A stretch of DNA of 36,672 bases from Candidatus Yanofskyibacteriota bacterium (GTDB lineage Bacteria; Patescibacteriota; Minisyncoccia; 2-02-FULL-40-12; GWA2-44-9), in contig CAIKUK010000012.1 of assembly GCA_903830625.1 (NCBI GenBank), positions 1 to 36,672 of the forward strand. The letters are read 5' to 3'. The notes under the pieces were generated by a model. That model searched no databases. It had not been told where the DNA came from and was given only the letters and a program-made list of their open reading frames with translations. The position numbers were made by a program, and so were the translations under genes. Positions 14,941 through 22,639 of the stretch are shown piece by piece; within the stretch, counting starts at the first letter, position 1, and the number at the start of each line of letters is the position of its first letter.

Positions 14941-15197
14941 TTTAAGAGCCCGACTAAACGGGCTCGCAAAAACCAATACTTACTCGCCCGGCCGTAGTTA
15001 TACGGAGGAGGGCTTACGCTCGTTAGCTATGACGAACTTACTATGAATTTCTATGGGCCTATCACTAAAAATGTGTTGTTGCCCGAAAAATAGCGTACTT
15101 ACTGGTTTTTGCGAGCCCATTTCGACAGAGATTCCAGGCCGGCTAAAGCACGGCCTAAAACCTTATCCGATAGGGCTCTTGTAAAGAACAAGTGTGT
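14941..15197 (-). ncRNA. Candidate structured non-coding RNA
   Basis: A consensus sigma-70 promoter (15204-15232) predicts a start near 15197. The RNA can close through nested long-range stems: AAGAGCCC near its 5' end (plus 15173-15180) with GGGCTCTT at its 3' end (plus 14944-14951), and inside that a perfect 16-bp stem (GGGCTCGCAAAAACCA, plus 15103-15118 with 14960-14975). Small hairpins fill the interior, for example AGGCCG/CGGCCT and CCGTA/TACGG. The 3' arm can instead fold locally as GAGCCC/GGGCTC. I find no tmRNA, RNase P, SRP or 6S signature. The 3' end is uncertain; it could continue to the terminator at 14628. Confidence 0.55.
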
Positions 15198-15203
15198 ACT
15201 ACC

Positions 15204-15232
15204 ATTATAGCAGGTAGGGACTTTTATGTCAA
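15204..15232 (-). promoter_or_regulatory. Consensus sigma-70 promoter of the candidate RNA
   Basis: Perfect TTGACA and perfect TATAAT are separated by exactly 17 bases on the minus strand. This is the strongest promoter in the window, and no convincing protein gene follows it. Confidence 0.9.
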
Positions 15233-15261
15233 CTACCCCAATAAAGACGGCTGTTTTATTG

Positions 15262-15287
15262 AAAAATAGCGAGGTTTTTCGCTTTTT
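15262..15287 (-). terminator. Hairpin terminator downstream of ftsQ
   Basis: On the minus strand AAAAAGCGA pairs with TCGC-TATTTTT. It stands between element E2 and the consensus promoter, and could isolate the RNA unit from ftsQ read-through. It is symmetric enough to work both ways. Confidence 0.55.
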
Positions 15288-15308
15288 CTTCCATCTGCAC
15301 AATCGGCT

Positions 15309-15440
15309 GCTATTTAAGCATCTTTGACGCTATTTCTCTGGGTGCCGGCCCGAGGATGTCGGGAACGGCTGAAAGCCGCATGGCCCGACAGGAGTGGCTT
15401 CGGCTGGCCAGAGAAATAAGGAGAAGATGCTATAAATAGC
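15309..15440. repeat. Intergenic inverted-repeat element E2, 3' of ftsQ
   Basis: Arms at 15309-15341 and 15408-15440 pair over 27 bp in three blocks (GCTATTTA, AGCATCTT and TATTTCTCTGG with their complements), with one internal loop and one bulge. Inside, TGTCGGG pairs with CCCGACA around a smaller CGGCT/AGCCG hairpin. It begins 40 bases after the ftsQ stop. No ORF within it has a ribosome site. Confidence 0.75.
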
Positions 15441-15479
15441 CCGAGCGGAAGCCGGAAGAAAAAGTGGAATCCGAGCGAC

Positions 15480-16334
15480 CTATTTGAAGTAAACCCGGCC
15501 GTCAAAGCGCAAATCGACATATTGGGGTCTAAGCGTGCCACTGGCCATTTTCTGGGTTCTGAAGATGCGAAAGATATCCAGTTGGTTCTGCAAATCAGAA
15601 TCCAGACTGAATTTAACAGAATAATTTCCTGAAATAGAAGCGTCGGAACTATAACCTACCAAAACATCGAATTCAGTGTAAGTGTCGGCGGGGATGGTAA
15701 TTTTTTTAACTTTTATATCTTGGCCTGTGAGTACTGGTATTACCACCTGGATGGCTTTAAAAAATCTTGGGTCAACTGTGGCTAGAGAGGTCGAGGCTGA
15801 TTGAATCCGCATATCATCAACATTGAGCAACAACACGCCCGACGACTGAATAGCCTGACCAAAAGTTATGCCATTATGGTCAAAATATCGGCAATCAGGA
15901 CCATTGGTTGATGAAGTTGAAGCAAAGCACCACACTCCTTCCGCTTGGCGCTCGGTGGCTACGACTTTAAGTGTGTGAAAATATTTTTTCTGGATAGAAA
16001 TATTGTCTAAAAAAGAGAACTGCGAAGTTAAATCGGCCGCCAACGAACCTGGCCGGACAAATAAAATATCTCGTCCGACCGGAATCCCTAAAACTTTACC
16101 GTCTAAATTCTGCTCTATCGCCTGTTGAATTTCGGTTTGATGCTGACTGGTTAATCCTTCAAGATTAATTGTATTTACTTTTAGCCAAGGCATGTAAAAA
16201 AGCGCGTAACCAATGCCAGCGAGAACCACAATAGCTAATACAATAATTACTATAGCTCGGATATTAAAGTTTCGGCGTCGTTTCGACGCCAGATTGCTTC
16301 CATATTTAAATTTCTTAACATCGACAGGTCTCAC
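15480..16334 (-). CDS. ftsQ: Cell-division protein FtsQ/DivIB
   Basis: The 284-residue protein has a basic cytoplasmic N-terminus (SKRRRNFN), one transmembrane helix (about 26-48), then a POTRA domain beginning VNTINLEGLTSQHQTEIQQA and the FtsQ beta-domain (ISIQKKYFHTLKVVATERQA). FtsQ links FtsB and FtsL to the divisome at midcell. The GTG start at 16334 follows the serS stop with no gap, so it is read by translational coupling. The gene is outside a mur/fts cluster, but PBP2, mre and murG genes lie within 15 kb. Element E2 lies downstream. Confidence 0.85.
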   Translation of the reverse strand: MRPVDVKKFKYGSNLASKRRRNFNIRAIVIIVLAIVVLAGIGYALFYMPWLKVNTINLEGLTSQHQTEIQQAIEQNLDGKVLGIPVGRDILFVRPGSLAADLTSQFSFLDNISIQKKYFHTLKVVATERQAEGVWCFASTSSTNGPDCRYFDHNGITFGQAIQSSGVLLLNVDDMRIQSASTSLATVDPRFFKAIQVVIPVLTGQDIKVKKITIPADTYTEFDVLVGYSSDASISGNYSVKFSLDSDLQNQLDIFRIFRTQKMASGTLRPQYVDLRFDGRVYFK

Positions 16335-17582
16335 TTATTTCTGGGGCTTAATTTCCTTAAAGCCGGTGTATTTCTGAAGTAATTTAGGAATTTTGATTCC
16401 ACCATCTTTGGTTTGGAAGTTTTCGGCAATAATTAATGGCCAACGGCTATTATTCAAGGCTGTACCATTAAGTGTGTGAACAAATTCAGTTTCGCCATTT
16501 TCTTGGCGATATCTGATATTTAATCGGCGGGCTTGGTAGTCAGTACAATTGGAAGCACTAGTAATTTCACCGTAATCATTCTTCATGGTCATCCAGGCTT
16601 CTATATCAAATTTTCTATAAGCGGGACCACCAAGATCTCCACTGGCAATATCAATGACTCGATATGGTATTTCTAATCCAGAAATTAATTCTTTTTCTAC
16701 CTCGCAGATGTGGTTATGCATAATCTCACTTTCTTCCGGTTTGCAGAAAATGAATAACTCCAGTTTCGTGAATTGGTGTATTCGATACAATCCTTTTGAT
16801 GTTTTACCATAAGCGCCAGCTTCAGTCCTGAAACAATGTGAGATGCCAGCATATTTAATCGGGCCTTTTGATAAATCCAGGATCTCATTGGCATGATATC
16901 CTCCCACCGTTATTTCTGCGGTTCCAATTAAACTTAAATCGCTATCTTGAATTGAATAAACCTGGGTTTCCGGGCCACGAGGATTAAATCCGATCCCTTC
17001 TAGGATTGAGTCCTTCGCTAAGTCTGGTGTTTCTATCAGTTTGAATCCATGCTTACTTACAATATCCATGCCGTACTGAATAAGAGCGTGGTTTAATTGA
17101 ACTAATTTATTTTTAACAAAAAAGAATTTATTACCGGTTACCTTAGTTCCTCGTTCAAAATCAATTAAGTCCAATGCCGTCATTAATTCTTCATGATCTT
17201 TTGGTTTAAAATCAAATTCTGGGGGCTGGCCATTAGTTTCAAGAACTTTAAAATCAACCTCGGTACCAATAGGCGCTTCAGGATGAGTTAGGTTGGGCAC
17301 TGCCATCATGAGCTTATTATAATCAGCTTCAATGGTGGCCAGTTCTTTTTCTAAACGTGTAATATCATCGCCGACTTGGCGCATTTTTGCGATATCTTCA
17401 TCGCTCGGTTTGCCTTTAGAACCTTGATTGCGCTGGGCGCGCATTTCTTCTATCTGATTAATGTAATTGCGGCGTTCGTGGTCAAGAGACAATAATTTAT
17501 CCAAAACCAAAACCACTCCCCGGTTCTTCAAATTTTCCCTGATTATTTCCGCATGTTCGCGGATATATTTAATATCAAGCAT
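16335..17582 (-). CDS. serS: Seryl-tRNA synthetase
   Basis: The 415-residue class II synthetase charges tRNA-Ser. It has the N-terminal antiparallel coiled-coil arm (about residues 26-100, with MRQVGDDITRLEKELATIEA), motif 2 as CFRTEAGAYGKTSKGLYRIH and motif 3 near the end as LNGTALNNSRWPLIIAENFQ. Length is normal. The start ATG at 17582 gives the usual MLDIKYIRE opening and has no Shine-Dalgarno site. ftsQ follows with no gap. Confidence 0.96.
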   Translation of the reverse strand: MLDIKYIREHAEIIRENLKNRGVVLVLDKLLSLDHERRNYINQIEEMRAQRNQGSKGKPSDEDIAKMRQVGDDITRLEKELATIEADYNKLMMAVPNLTHPEAPIGTEVDFKVLETNGQPPEFDFKPKDHEELMTALDLIDFERGTKVTGNKFFFVKNKLVQLNHALIQYGMDIVSKHGFKLIETPDLAKDSILEGIGFNPRGPETQVYSIQDSDLSLIGTAEITVGGYHANEILDLSKGPIKYAGISHCFRTEAGAYGKTSKGLYRIHQFTKLELFIFCKPEESEIMHNHICEVEKELISGLEIPYRVIDIASGDLGGPAYRKFDIEAWMTMKNDYGEITSASNCTDYQARRLNIRYRQENGETEFVHTLNGTALNNSRWPLIIAENFQTKDGGIKIPKLLQKYTGFKEIKPQK

Positions 17583-17594
17583 TTTTTAGTAGTT

Positions 17595-17966
17595 AGTGAT
17601 TAGCCATTAGGACTTAGGACTCCAAAGGATAAACATCCAAAGCCACTTCCTCATACGGATGAACGGTTTTGACAGCTTCGATTATATCAGCTAATTTCGA
17701 ACGTTCACACACCACTTCAATCCGTTCTTCCTCAACTTTTTCTAATGTACCCACCTTGCCTATAGTTGGATGGGCACCCTCCATGGGTTTAAATCTCCCT
17801 AGACCTTTTGTTGAAAAACTACAGAAGGTGTAATTACCTATTTTACCTGCACCAGCTTTTCCCATAGCCTCCCTGACTATTTCAGAATGAGATTCTGGAA
17901 CGAACACAACAATTTTTACGTTTTTTGATTCCATAATATGTTTCTATGTTCTAATGGCTAATTACT
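17595..17966. repeat. Inverted 16-mers flanking the YqfO-like gene
   Basis: AGTGATTAGCCATTAG (17595-17610) and CTAATGGCTAATTACT (17951-17966) are inverted copies with one mismatch on either side of a single gene. The right copy overlaps the lysS stop codon. Both belong to AT-rich, tandem-like intergenic sequence. Confidence 0.5.
17614..17934 (-). CDS. Stand-alone YqfO/NIF3-insert domain protein (CutA/PII-like fold)
   Basis: The 106-residue protein matches the domain inserted in YqfO-type NIF3 proteins: KIVVFVPESHSEIVREAMGK, AGAGKIGNYTFCSFSTKG, GRFKPMEGAHPTIG and the final VHPYEEVALDVYPLE. Free-standing copies are trimeric in related families; their role is unknown, though metal or nucleotide binding has been suggested for the fold. 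The gene lies between lysS and serS on the same strand and is bracketed by inverted 16-base repeats. Confidence 0.8.
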   Translation of the reverse strand: MESKNVKIVVFVPESHSEIVREAMGKAGAGKIGNYTFCSFSTKGLGRFKPMEGAHPTIGKVGTLEKVEEERIEVVCERSKLADIIEAVKTVHPYEEVALDVYPLES

Positions 17967-19302
17967 AGTGGCTATCCTTCGGTCGCATCGTTGGGAACAG
18001 GATAATTTCGCGAAGAGAACTGGAATCGGTCAGCAGGGCAATCAGACGGTCTATACCGACGCCAATTCCGCCTACCGGCGGCATGCCGTATTCCAGAGCT
18101 TCAATAAAGTCCGTGTCCATGCGCTGGGCTTCTTCATCGCCTTTGGCCCGGAAGTTTTCCTGGGTCGCAAATCTTTCCCGCTGATCAATCGGATCATTGA
18201 GCTCGCTGAATATTTTTGCCAGCTCAATGCCGTCTGAATAAAACTGAGCCCCTTCAACAGTATCATCCGAGCCAGGTTTGAGTTTAGTTAAAGGCAGCAT
18301 GTCTTTGGGATAATCCATCACAAAAGTTGGTTCAACCAAAGTGTGAAGGACTTTCTCTTTGAAAACAGCGTCGTCCAAGCTGCCGGCATCTTTCATGAGT
18401 TCGGCATATTTCACTCGGCGAAATGGTTTCTTGAATTTATCCGGCGCAATAGTAGCCAACATATCTTCCAGCAAATCCATCACCCAATTATAGTCTTTGT
18501 AGGCGGCATAAAACTCCATAGCCAAGAATTCCGGATTATGTTCGCGATCAATGCCTTCGTTGCGGAAATTAGTGGTAAATTCAAAAACTTTATCAAATCC
18601 GCCGACCATCAGACGCTTTAAGTATAACTCCGGAGCAATGCGAAGATACATATCAATATCCAAAGCATTTAAATGCGTTTTGAACGGCCGGGCTGAAGCC
18701 CCGCCATATAATGGCTGGAGGGTCGGCGTACTCACTTCCAGAAATTCATTTTTAATCAAATAATCCCGGATACCCTGAATAATTTGGGCGCGTTTGATAA
18801 ATTTAGATTTCACTTCTTCATCCATCAATAAATCCAGATAGCGCTTACGGAAACGTTCCTCGACATCCTGAAGACCGTGCCATTTTTCAGGCAAAGGCAG
18901 AAGCGCTTTCGTAAGCATGCCGATCTTTGAAGCCTCGATGGTCCGTTCATCTTGTTTGGTTTTAAAAAGCGTGCCGGTTACTTCTATGATATCGCCAATA
19001 TCGACAAGTTCTTTAAAAAATTTAAAGCCTTCTGCGCCCAGCGTGTCTTCTTTGGCACAGCCCTGAATTCTTGAACCGCCGTCGTTGAGATCAAAGAAAA
19101 CCAAACCGCCATGGCCTCGCTGAGCCATGATCCGGCCTGCTAGAGTAATTTCTTTCTTAGACTCGGCCAGCGAGTCAAATTGGGCAATAGCCTCGCCCAC
19201 GCTCACGGAGCGCTTCGTAGTCGCCGGATACGGGTCAACCCCCGCCTTCCGTAATACTTTTAATTTATTCAGTTTTATCTGCCTAATCTCATCAAGTGCC
19301 AT
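17965..19302 (-). CDS. lysS: Lysyl-tRNA synthetase, class II
   Basis: The 445-residue protein has an N-terminal OB-fold anticodon-binding domain (ITLAGRIMAQRGHGGLVFFD) and a class II core: motif 1 around FLEVSTPTLQPLYGGASARP, motif 2 FEFTTNFRNEGIDREHNPEF and motif 3 GIGVGIDRLIALL. It charges tRNA-Lys in the cytoplasm. It is somewhat shorter than the usual near-500 residues, mostly at the N-terminus. The terminator between greA and lysS suggests lysS has its own promoter, which I could not place firmly. ATG 19302 lacks a Shine-Dalgarno site. Confidence 0.96.
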   Translation of the reverse strand: MALDEIRQIKLNKLKVLRKAGVDPYPATTKRSVSVGEAIAQFDSLAESKKEITLAGRIMAQRGHGGLVFFDLNDGGSRIQGCAKEDTLGAEGFKFFKELVDIGDIIEVTGTLFKTKQDERTIEASKIGMLTKALLPLPEKWHGLQDVEERFRKRYLDLLMDEEVKSKFIKRAQIIQGIRDYLIKNEFLEVSTPTLQPLYGGASARPFKTHLNALDIDMYLRIAPELYLKRLMVGGFDKVFEFTTNFRNEGIDREHNPEFLAMEFYAAYKDYNWVMDLLEDMLATIAPDKFKKPFRRVKYAELMKDAGSLDDAVFKEKVLHTLVEPTFVMDYPKDMLPLTKLKPGSDDTVEGAQFYSDGIELAKIFSELNDPIDQRERFATQENFRAKGDEEAQRMDTDFIEALEYGMPPVGGIGVGIDRLIALLTDSSSLREIILFPTMRPKDSH

Positions 19303-19330
19303 ATCTAAATATAATAACAGAATCCGTATA

Positions 19331-19361
19331 AAAAACCACCGCCCAGAGGGCGGCGATTTTC
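19331..19361 (-). terminator. Terminator of greA
   Basis: On the minus strand CGCCGCCC pairs with GGCGGTGG around TCTG, followed by TTTTTTAT. It starts directly after the greA stop codon. Confidence 0.85.
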
Positions 19362-19823
19362 TTATTTGACCTCCAGAATCTTGTACTGCTCTACACCGCG
19401 AGGAGTGCGGACTTCAACCACATCGCCTTTTTTGTGGCCGATGAGGACTTTGCCCAAAGGAGATTCGTTGGAAATGAAACCGGCAGTGGGATTAGATTCA
19501 GTCACGCCGACAATAACAAATTGCTGAGGACCTTTGCCGGCATCGGCCTTGACACTTGAGCCGACCACAATCACTCCGCTGGATTTGTTTTCATCGGATA
19601 TAACGATGGCGTTCTCAAGGATTTGGTGGATTTCTTCGATGCGGCCCTCATTGATTGACTGGGCTTCTTTGGCAGCGTCAAATTCGGCATTTTCTGATAA
19701 GTCGCCTTGTTCTTTCGCTTCTTTGATACGGTTGGCAATTTCCGGACGCAAAACGTCAGTTCGTTCCAGAAGTTCTTTTTTTAATTTCTCTAATCCTTCC
19801 TTGCTAAAATATTGGTTTTGCAT
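19362..19823 (-). CDS. greA: Transcription elongation factor GreA
   Basis: The 153-residue protein has the N-terminal coiled coil (LEKLKKELLERTDVLRPEIA, with the acidic tip in DLSENAEFDAAKEAQ) and the C-terminal FKBP-like domain (ISNESPLGKVLIGHKKGDVV). GreA enters the RNA polymerase secondary channel and stimulates cleavage of backtracked RNA. It is monocistronic, with its own promoter and terminator. The leader has no Shine-Dalgarno site. Confidence 0.96.
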   Translation of the reverse strand: MQNQYFSKEGLEKLKKELLERTDVLRPEIANRIKEAKEQGDLSENAEFDAAKEAQSINEGRIEEIHQILENAIVISDENKSSGVIVVGSSVKADAGKGPQQFVIVGVTESNPTAGFISNESPLGKVLIGHKKGDVVEVRTPRGVEQYKILEVK

Positions 19824-19857
19824 TCGTTGGGAGGTTATCTAGCTTTTGAGATACCAA

Positions 19858-19886
19858 ACTATACTACGATTATTACCGTTCTGCAA
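19858..19886 (-). promoter_or_regulatory. Promoter of greA
   Basis: TTGCAG and TATAGT are 17 bases apart on the minus strand, predicting a leader of about 28 bases. Confidence 0.65.
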
Positions 19887-19988
19887 GACGGTGTGGATAA
19901 ATGTCTTTCCTACTAATTACGAATATTTACTAATGTACAAATAAAGAATTCGACATTCGTATATTTGTATTGATTAGTAATTGGTAGT

Positions 19989-21854
19989 TTATCGAGTAAA
20001 ATACCATTTCAAAATATTGTTAGCCGCACGGATAGCCAAACTTTCGTCAGTCGGGTTCTCTACCAGTATCGTCATAGCAATCTGGGGATGATCAAACGGG
20101 GCAAAGACGGTAAAGAGTGAATTGATTTGTTGACCGTTAACAACTTGGGCCGTGCCGGTTTTGGCGCCGGCTGTTACGGGCAAATCTTTCAAGAGGGTGG
20201 CTGTGCCGGACAAGATGGTTTCACGCATATCGTCTTTGATGATAGCCAGATTTTGGTCGCTAAACGATAATTTATCCAAGACTTTGGGGGCAAAGGATTG
20301 AAGAGTGTTTTTATTATTATCTACAATACGACTGGCTACTTGGGGCTGGTATAGTGTGCCGCCATTGGCAATAGCGGAAATATAGGTGTTCAACCAGAGA
20401 GGTGTCACCGATAAATCGCCCTGGCCAATGGAAACATTATACGTATCGCCTTGGTACCAAGATTCGCCTCGGGTTTGTTTTTTCCAGTCAGGAGTAGGCA
20501 CAAAACCGTGGCCTTCGCTCGGCAAATCAATACCCAAGATTTTGTCCACAAAACTCGCTTTAAAATACTGGACCATTCTATTGATACCCAAACCAGCAAT
20601 ATTGCCAAAACCGCCGCCAACAGTGGCAAAGAAAATATTACAAGAATTAGCGATAGACCGGCGTAGATTAAACGCCCCACGATCCACTCGCCAATTATTA
20701 AAAGTATAGGTTACGTCCGGATTGAACGGATTGGGAATAGAGATACTGATACAATCCTGAATAGACGTATTCGACGTAATGACCTTCTCCTGCAAACCCA
20801 TTAAACCCATTAAAGGCTTGATGGTGGAACCGGGGTTATAGGTGCCACTCACCACACGATTGAATAATGGCCGGCCAGAATTTTGAAATATTGAATCATA
20901 TTCAGCCTGAGACAAACTGTCAGAAAAAACATTATTATCAAAACCAGGGAAACTCACCATAGCTAAAACCGCGCCTGTTTGAGGATTTTGAATGATGGCC
21001 GAGCCGCGCGATAAGCCTGCACCCGCTAAAATACTGCGGAGCTCCTTGTAGGTGCGTTCTTGAAGAGCAGAATCAATATTCAAAACCACATTACCGCCAT
21101 TTTTGGAATTAATATTTATTTTATCCGCCGTATCGCCGAAAAATATCCGGCCATGTTCGCCGCGGAGGATTGACTCATATTGGGCTTCAATCCCCAATCG
21201 GCCGATAGTATCAGTAGATATATAATAAGAATCGCCAGTAAGATCATCTTTATTGACCTTGCCGACATACCCAAGCACCGTTGAGAATTCGGGTCCATTA
21301 ATATACGTGCGTTGAACATCGGGAATGATATAAACGCCGGGTGATTCGAGGCCCTGAATAGCTAGAATCTGCTCCTTGTTCAAATTGTTGGCAATGGAAA
21401 AAACGTTCGCTTGTTGGACTTGATCATTAAACATGGTTTCAAGATCGCCGGCGCTCATGTTTAAAGCCGAGCCAAGCTTAACAAGATCAAGCGTGTTTTT
21501 TTTCATCGCTAATTTAATTTCTTTGGAAACCCCGACCACATCAAACCGGGGAATATTTTTAACTAACGGCTGCCCGCGCTGGTCGAAAATAATGCCCCGT
21601 GGCGGTGGAACAGAAAAATTAGCCGAACGATTTTGAAGCGCCAAAGTAGAATAATATGAGTTTTTAACAATGCTTAGATTTGCACTTACGAGAAATATTA
21701 TCCCCAAGAGTCCGGCCACGCCCCAAAATATCGCCCGGAACACACCGGGCCGAATTGGCCGTTCAATATTCGAAAACGCGCTATCACCGTCCAAAAGAGT
21801 TTCTTCGGGCATAGCGATATCGCTTTCAATATTGACGTAATATTCTTTAGCCAT
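19989..21854 (-). CDS. mrdA: Penicillin-binding protein 2, elongation transpeptidase
   Basis: The 621-residue protein has one transmembrane helix (about 43-63), the PBP dimerisation domain starting PPPRGIIFDQRGQPLVKNIP, and a transpeptidase domain with STIK (active Ser near 342), SCN and AKTGTAQV (near 560). It cross-links peptidoglycan during elongation in the periplasm-facing space. It follows mreC and mreD in the same direction, which is the classical mreBCD-mrdA order; no rodA is seen here. Repeat element E3 lies between mreD and this gene and ends just before the ATG. Confidence 0.95.
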   Translation of the reverse strand: MAKEYYVNIESDIAMPEETLLDGDSAFSNIERPIRPGVFRAIFWGVAGLLGIIFLVSANLSIVKNSYYSTLALQNRSANFSVPPPRGIIFDQRGQPLVKNIPRFDVVGVSKEIKLAMKKNTLDLVKLGSALNMSAGDLETMFNDQVQQANVFSIANNLNKEQILAIQGLESPGVYIIPDVQRTYINGPEFSTVLGYVGKVNKDDLTGDSYYISTDTIGRLGIEAQYESILRGEHGRIFFGDTADKININSKNGGNVVLNIDSALQERTYKELRSILAGAGLSRGSAIIQNPQTGAVLAMVSFPGFDNNVFSDSLSQAEYDSIFQNSGRPLFNRVVSGTYNPGSTIKPLMGLMGLQEKVITSNTSIQDCISISIPNPFNPDVTYTFNNWRVDRGAFNLRRSIANSCNIFFATVGGGFGNIAGLGINRMVQYFKASFVDKILGIDLPSEGHGFVPTPDWKKQTRGESWYQGDTYNVSIGQGDLSVTPLWLNTYISAIANGGTLYQPQVASRIVDNNKNTLQSFAPKVLDKLSFSDQNLAIIKDDMRETILSGTATLLKDLPVTAGAKTGTAQVVNGQQINSLFTVFAPFDHPQIAMTILVENPTDESLAIRAANNILKWYFTR

Positions 21855-21855
21855 A

Positions 21856-21993
21856 CCGAGATAGTAGAAATTCGACCTGCGCTTTTGGTTTTCTGTACCT
21901 AAATACGTCTTATCGAATGTCTATGAAAAATGTGATTATGCCAAATATTAATTTTAAGCGCCAGGAAAACCTAGTCGAATTTTCACTACCCGG
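21856..21993. repeat. Dispersed structured repeat E3 (mreD/mrdA junction)
   Basis: This 138-bp element has terminal inverted arms (TAGTAGAAATTCGAC on the left, GTCGAATTTTCACTACCCGG on the right). It is homologous to E5 at 28697. Inside are GCGCTT with AAGCGC and GGTTTTC with GAAAACC, whose order makes the two stems cross. Compared with E5 several pairs change together. The right arm contains the mreD stop codon and the left arm ends 2 bases before the mrdA ATG. Confidence 0.8.
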
Positions 21994-22516
21994 CATAGAT
22001 TGGATTTTTTGATCTATACCCAAAACGAAGGATAAAAATTGTAACTGAAAGTTCAATTAAAATAATGATGCAAATTACCGGCAACCGAAAAATATTAATT
22101 AGGGTCATTATGTTCAGACCTGATTTGTAAACAAAATTACTTATTGCCCACAAAACACCCTCCCCAATAATAAAAAGGCTAAACCCCAACATTGTAAGCG
22201 GAATAAGAACCATAAGAGAAACGTTTTCGTTGGCCAGATTTATATTTAAAAATCGATTTAAAATGTGCCAAACCCAAGCTATAACTAACCAAGCACTGAT
22301 AATGGTTCCGAAATATAACCCCAACATCAGCTCAGTAATTCCAGCTAATACTATTCCTAAAATAATAACCCAGCGATAAATACCGAAGGTTACCGCTAGA
22401 GCCGACAGTAGGGCTATGATGCCAAAACCTGCCGGCAAACCGGTCAGAGCCGAAAGAATAGTGCCATCGCCCACAATTATTGCGAACCACACAACGATGA
22501 TAATAAAATATTTCAT
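21986..22516 (-). CDS. mreD: MreD-like rod-shape membrane protein
   Basis: The 176-residue hydrophobic protein has five or six predicted helices (for example YFIIIVVWFAIIVGDG, IIALLSALAVTFGIYRWVII, VSLMVLIPLTMLGFSLFII). Sequence identity is hard to judge for this fast-evolving family, so the call rests on topology and on its place between mreC and mrdA. MreD is part of the elongasome that positions wall synthesis. The ATG at 22516 overlaps the end of element E4 and the stop lies in the arm of E3, so the gene sits exactly between two repeat elements. Confidence 0.8.
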   Translation of the reverse strand: MKYFIIIVVWFAIIVGDGTILSALTGLPAGFGIIALLSALAVTFGIYRWVIILGIVLAGITELMLGLYFGTIISAWLVIAWVWHILNRFLNINLANENVSLMVLIPLTMLGFSLFIIGEGVLWAISNFVYKSGLNIMTLINIFRLPVICIIILIELSVTIFILRFGYRSKNPIYAG

Positions 22517-22639
22517 CCCGTTAGAGACAGGTTGCGACCAAGTCGCAACCGTGCCTAGCTACTTTGTTATTGATTTTTATTAAGATATCCCGCACACTGA
22601 TTTTTGATAATGTTTTATTTAATATGTCTCTAACGGGAT
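22515..22639. repeat. Intergenic inverted-repeat element E4 (mreC/mreD junction)
   Basis: Perfect 15-base terminal repeats (ATCCCGTTAGAGACA) bound a 125-bp element that fills the whole space from the mreC TGA to the mreD ATG; the last two arm bases form part of the ATG. Inside is a perfect 9-bp hairpin (GGTTGCGAC, loop CAA). The motifs ACTTTGTT and ATCCCGCACA recur in element E7. Confidence 0.85.

Noticed and set aside
14941-15197. tmRNA, RNase P RNA, SRP RNA or 6S RNA
   Set aside because: No tRNA-like T-arm or tag frame, no GAGGAAAGTCC-type core, no GGAAGCAGC SRP loop and no single long hairpin with a central bubble could be seen.
15099-15302. Minus ORF of 67 residues
   Set aside because: A perfect sigma-70 promoter lies inside it and it crosses the arm of a 16-bp RNA stem; it has no ribosome site.
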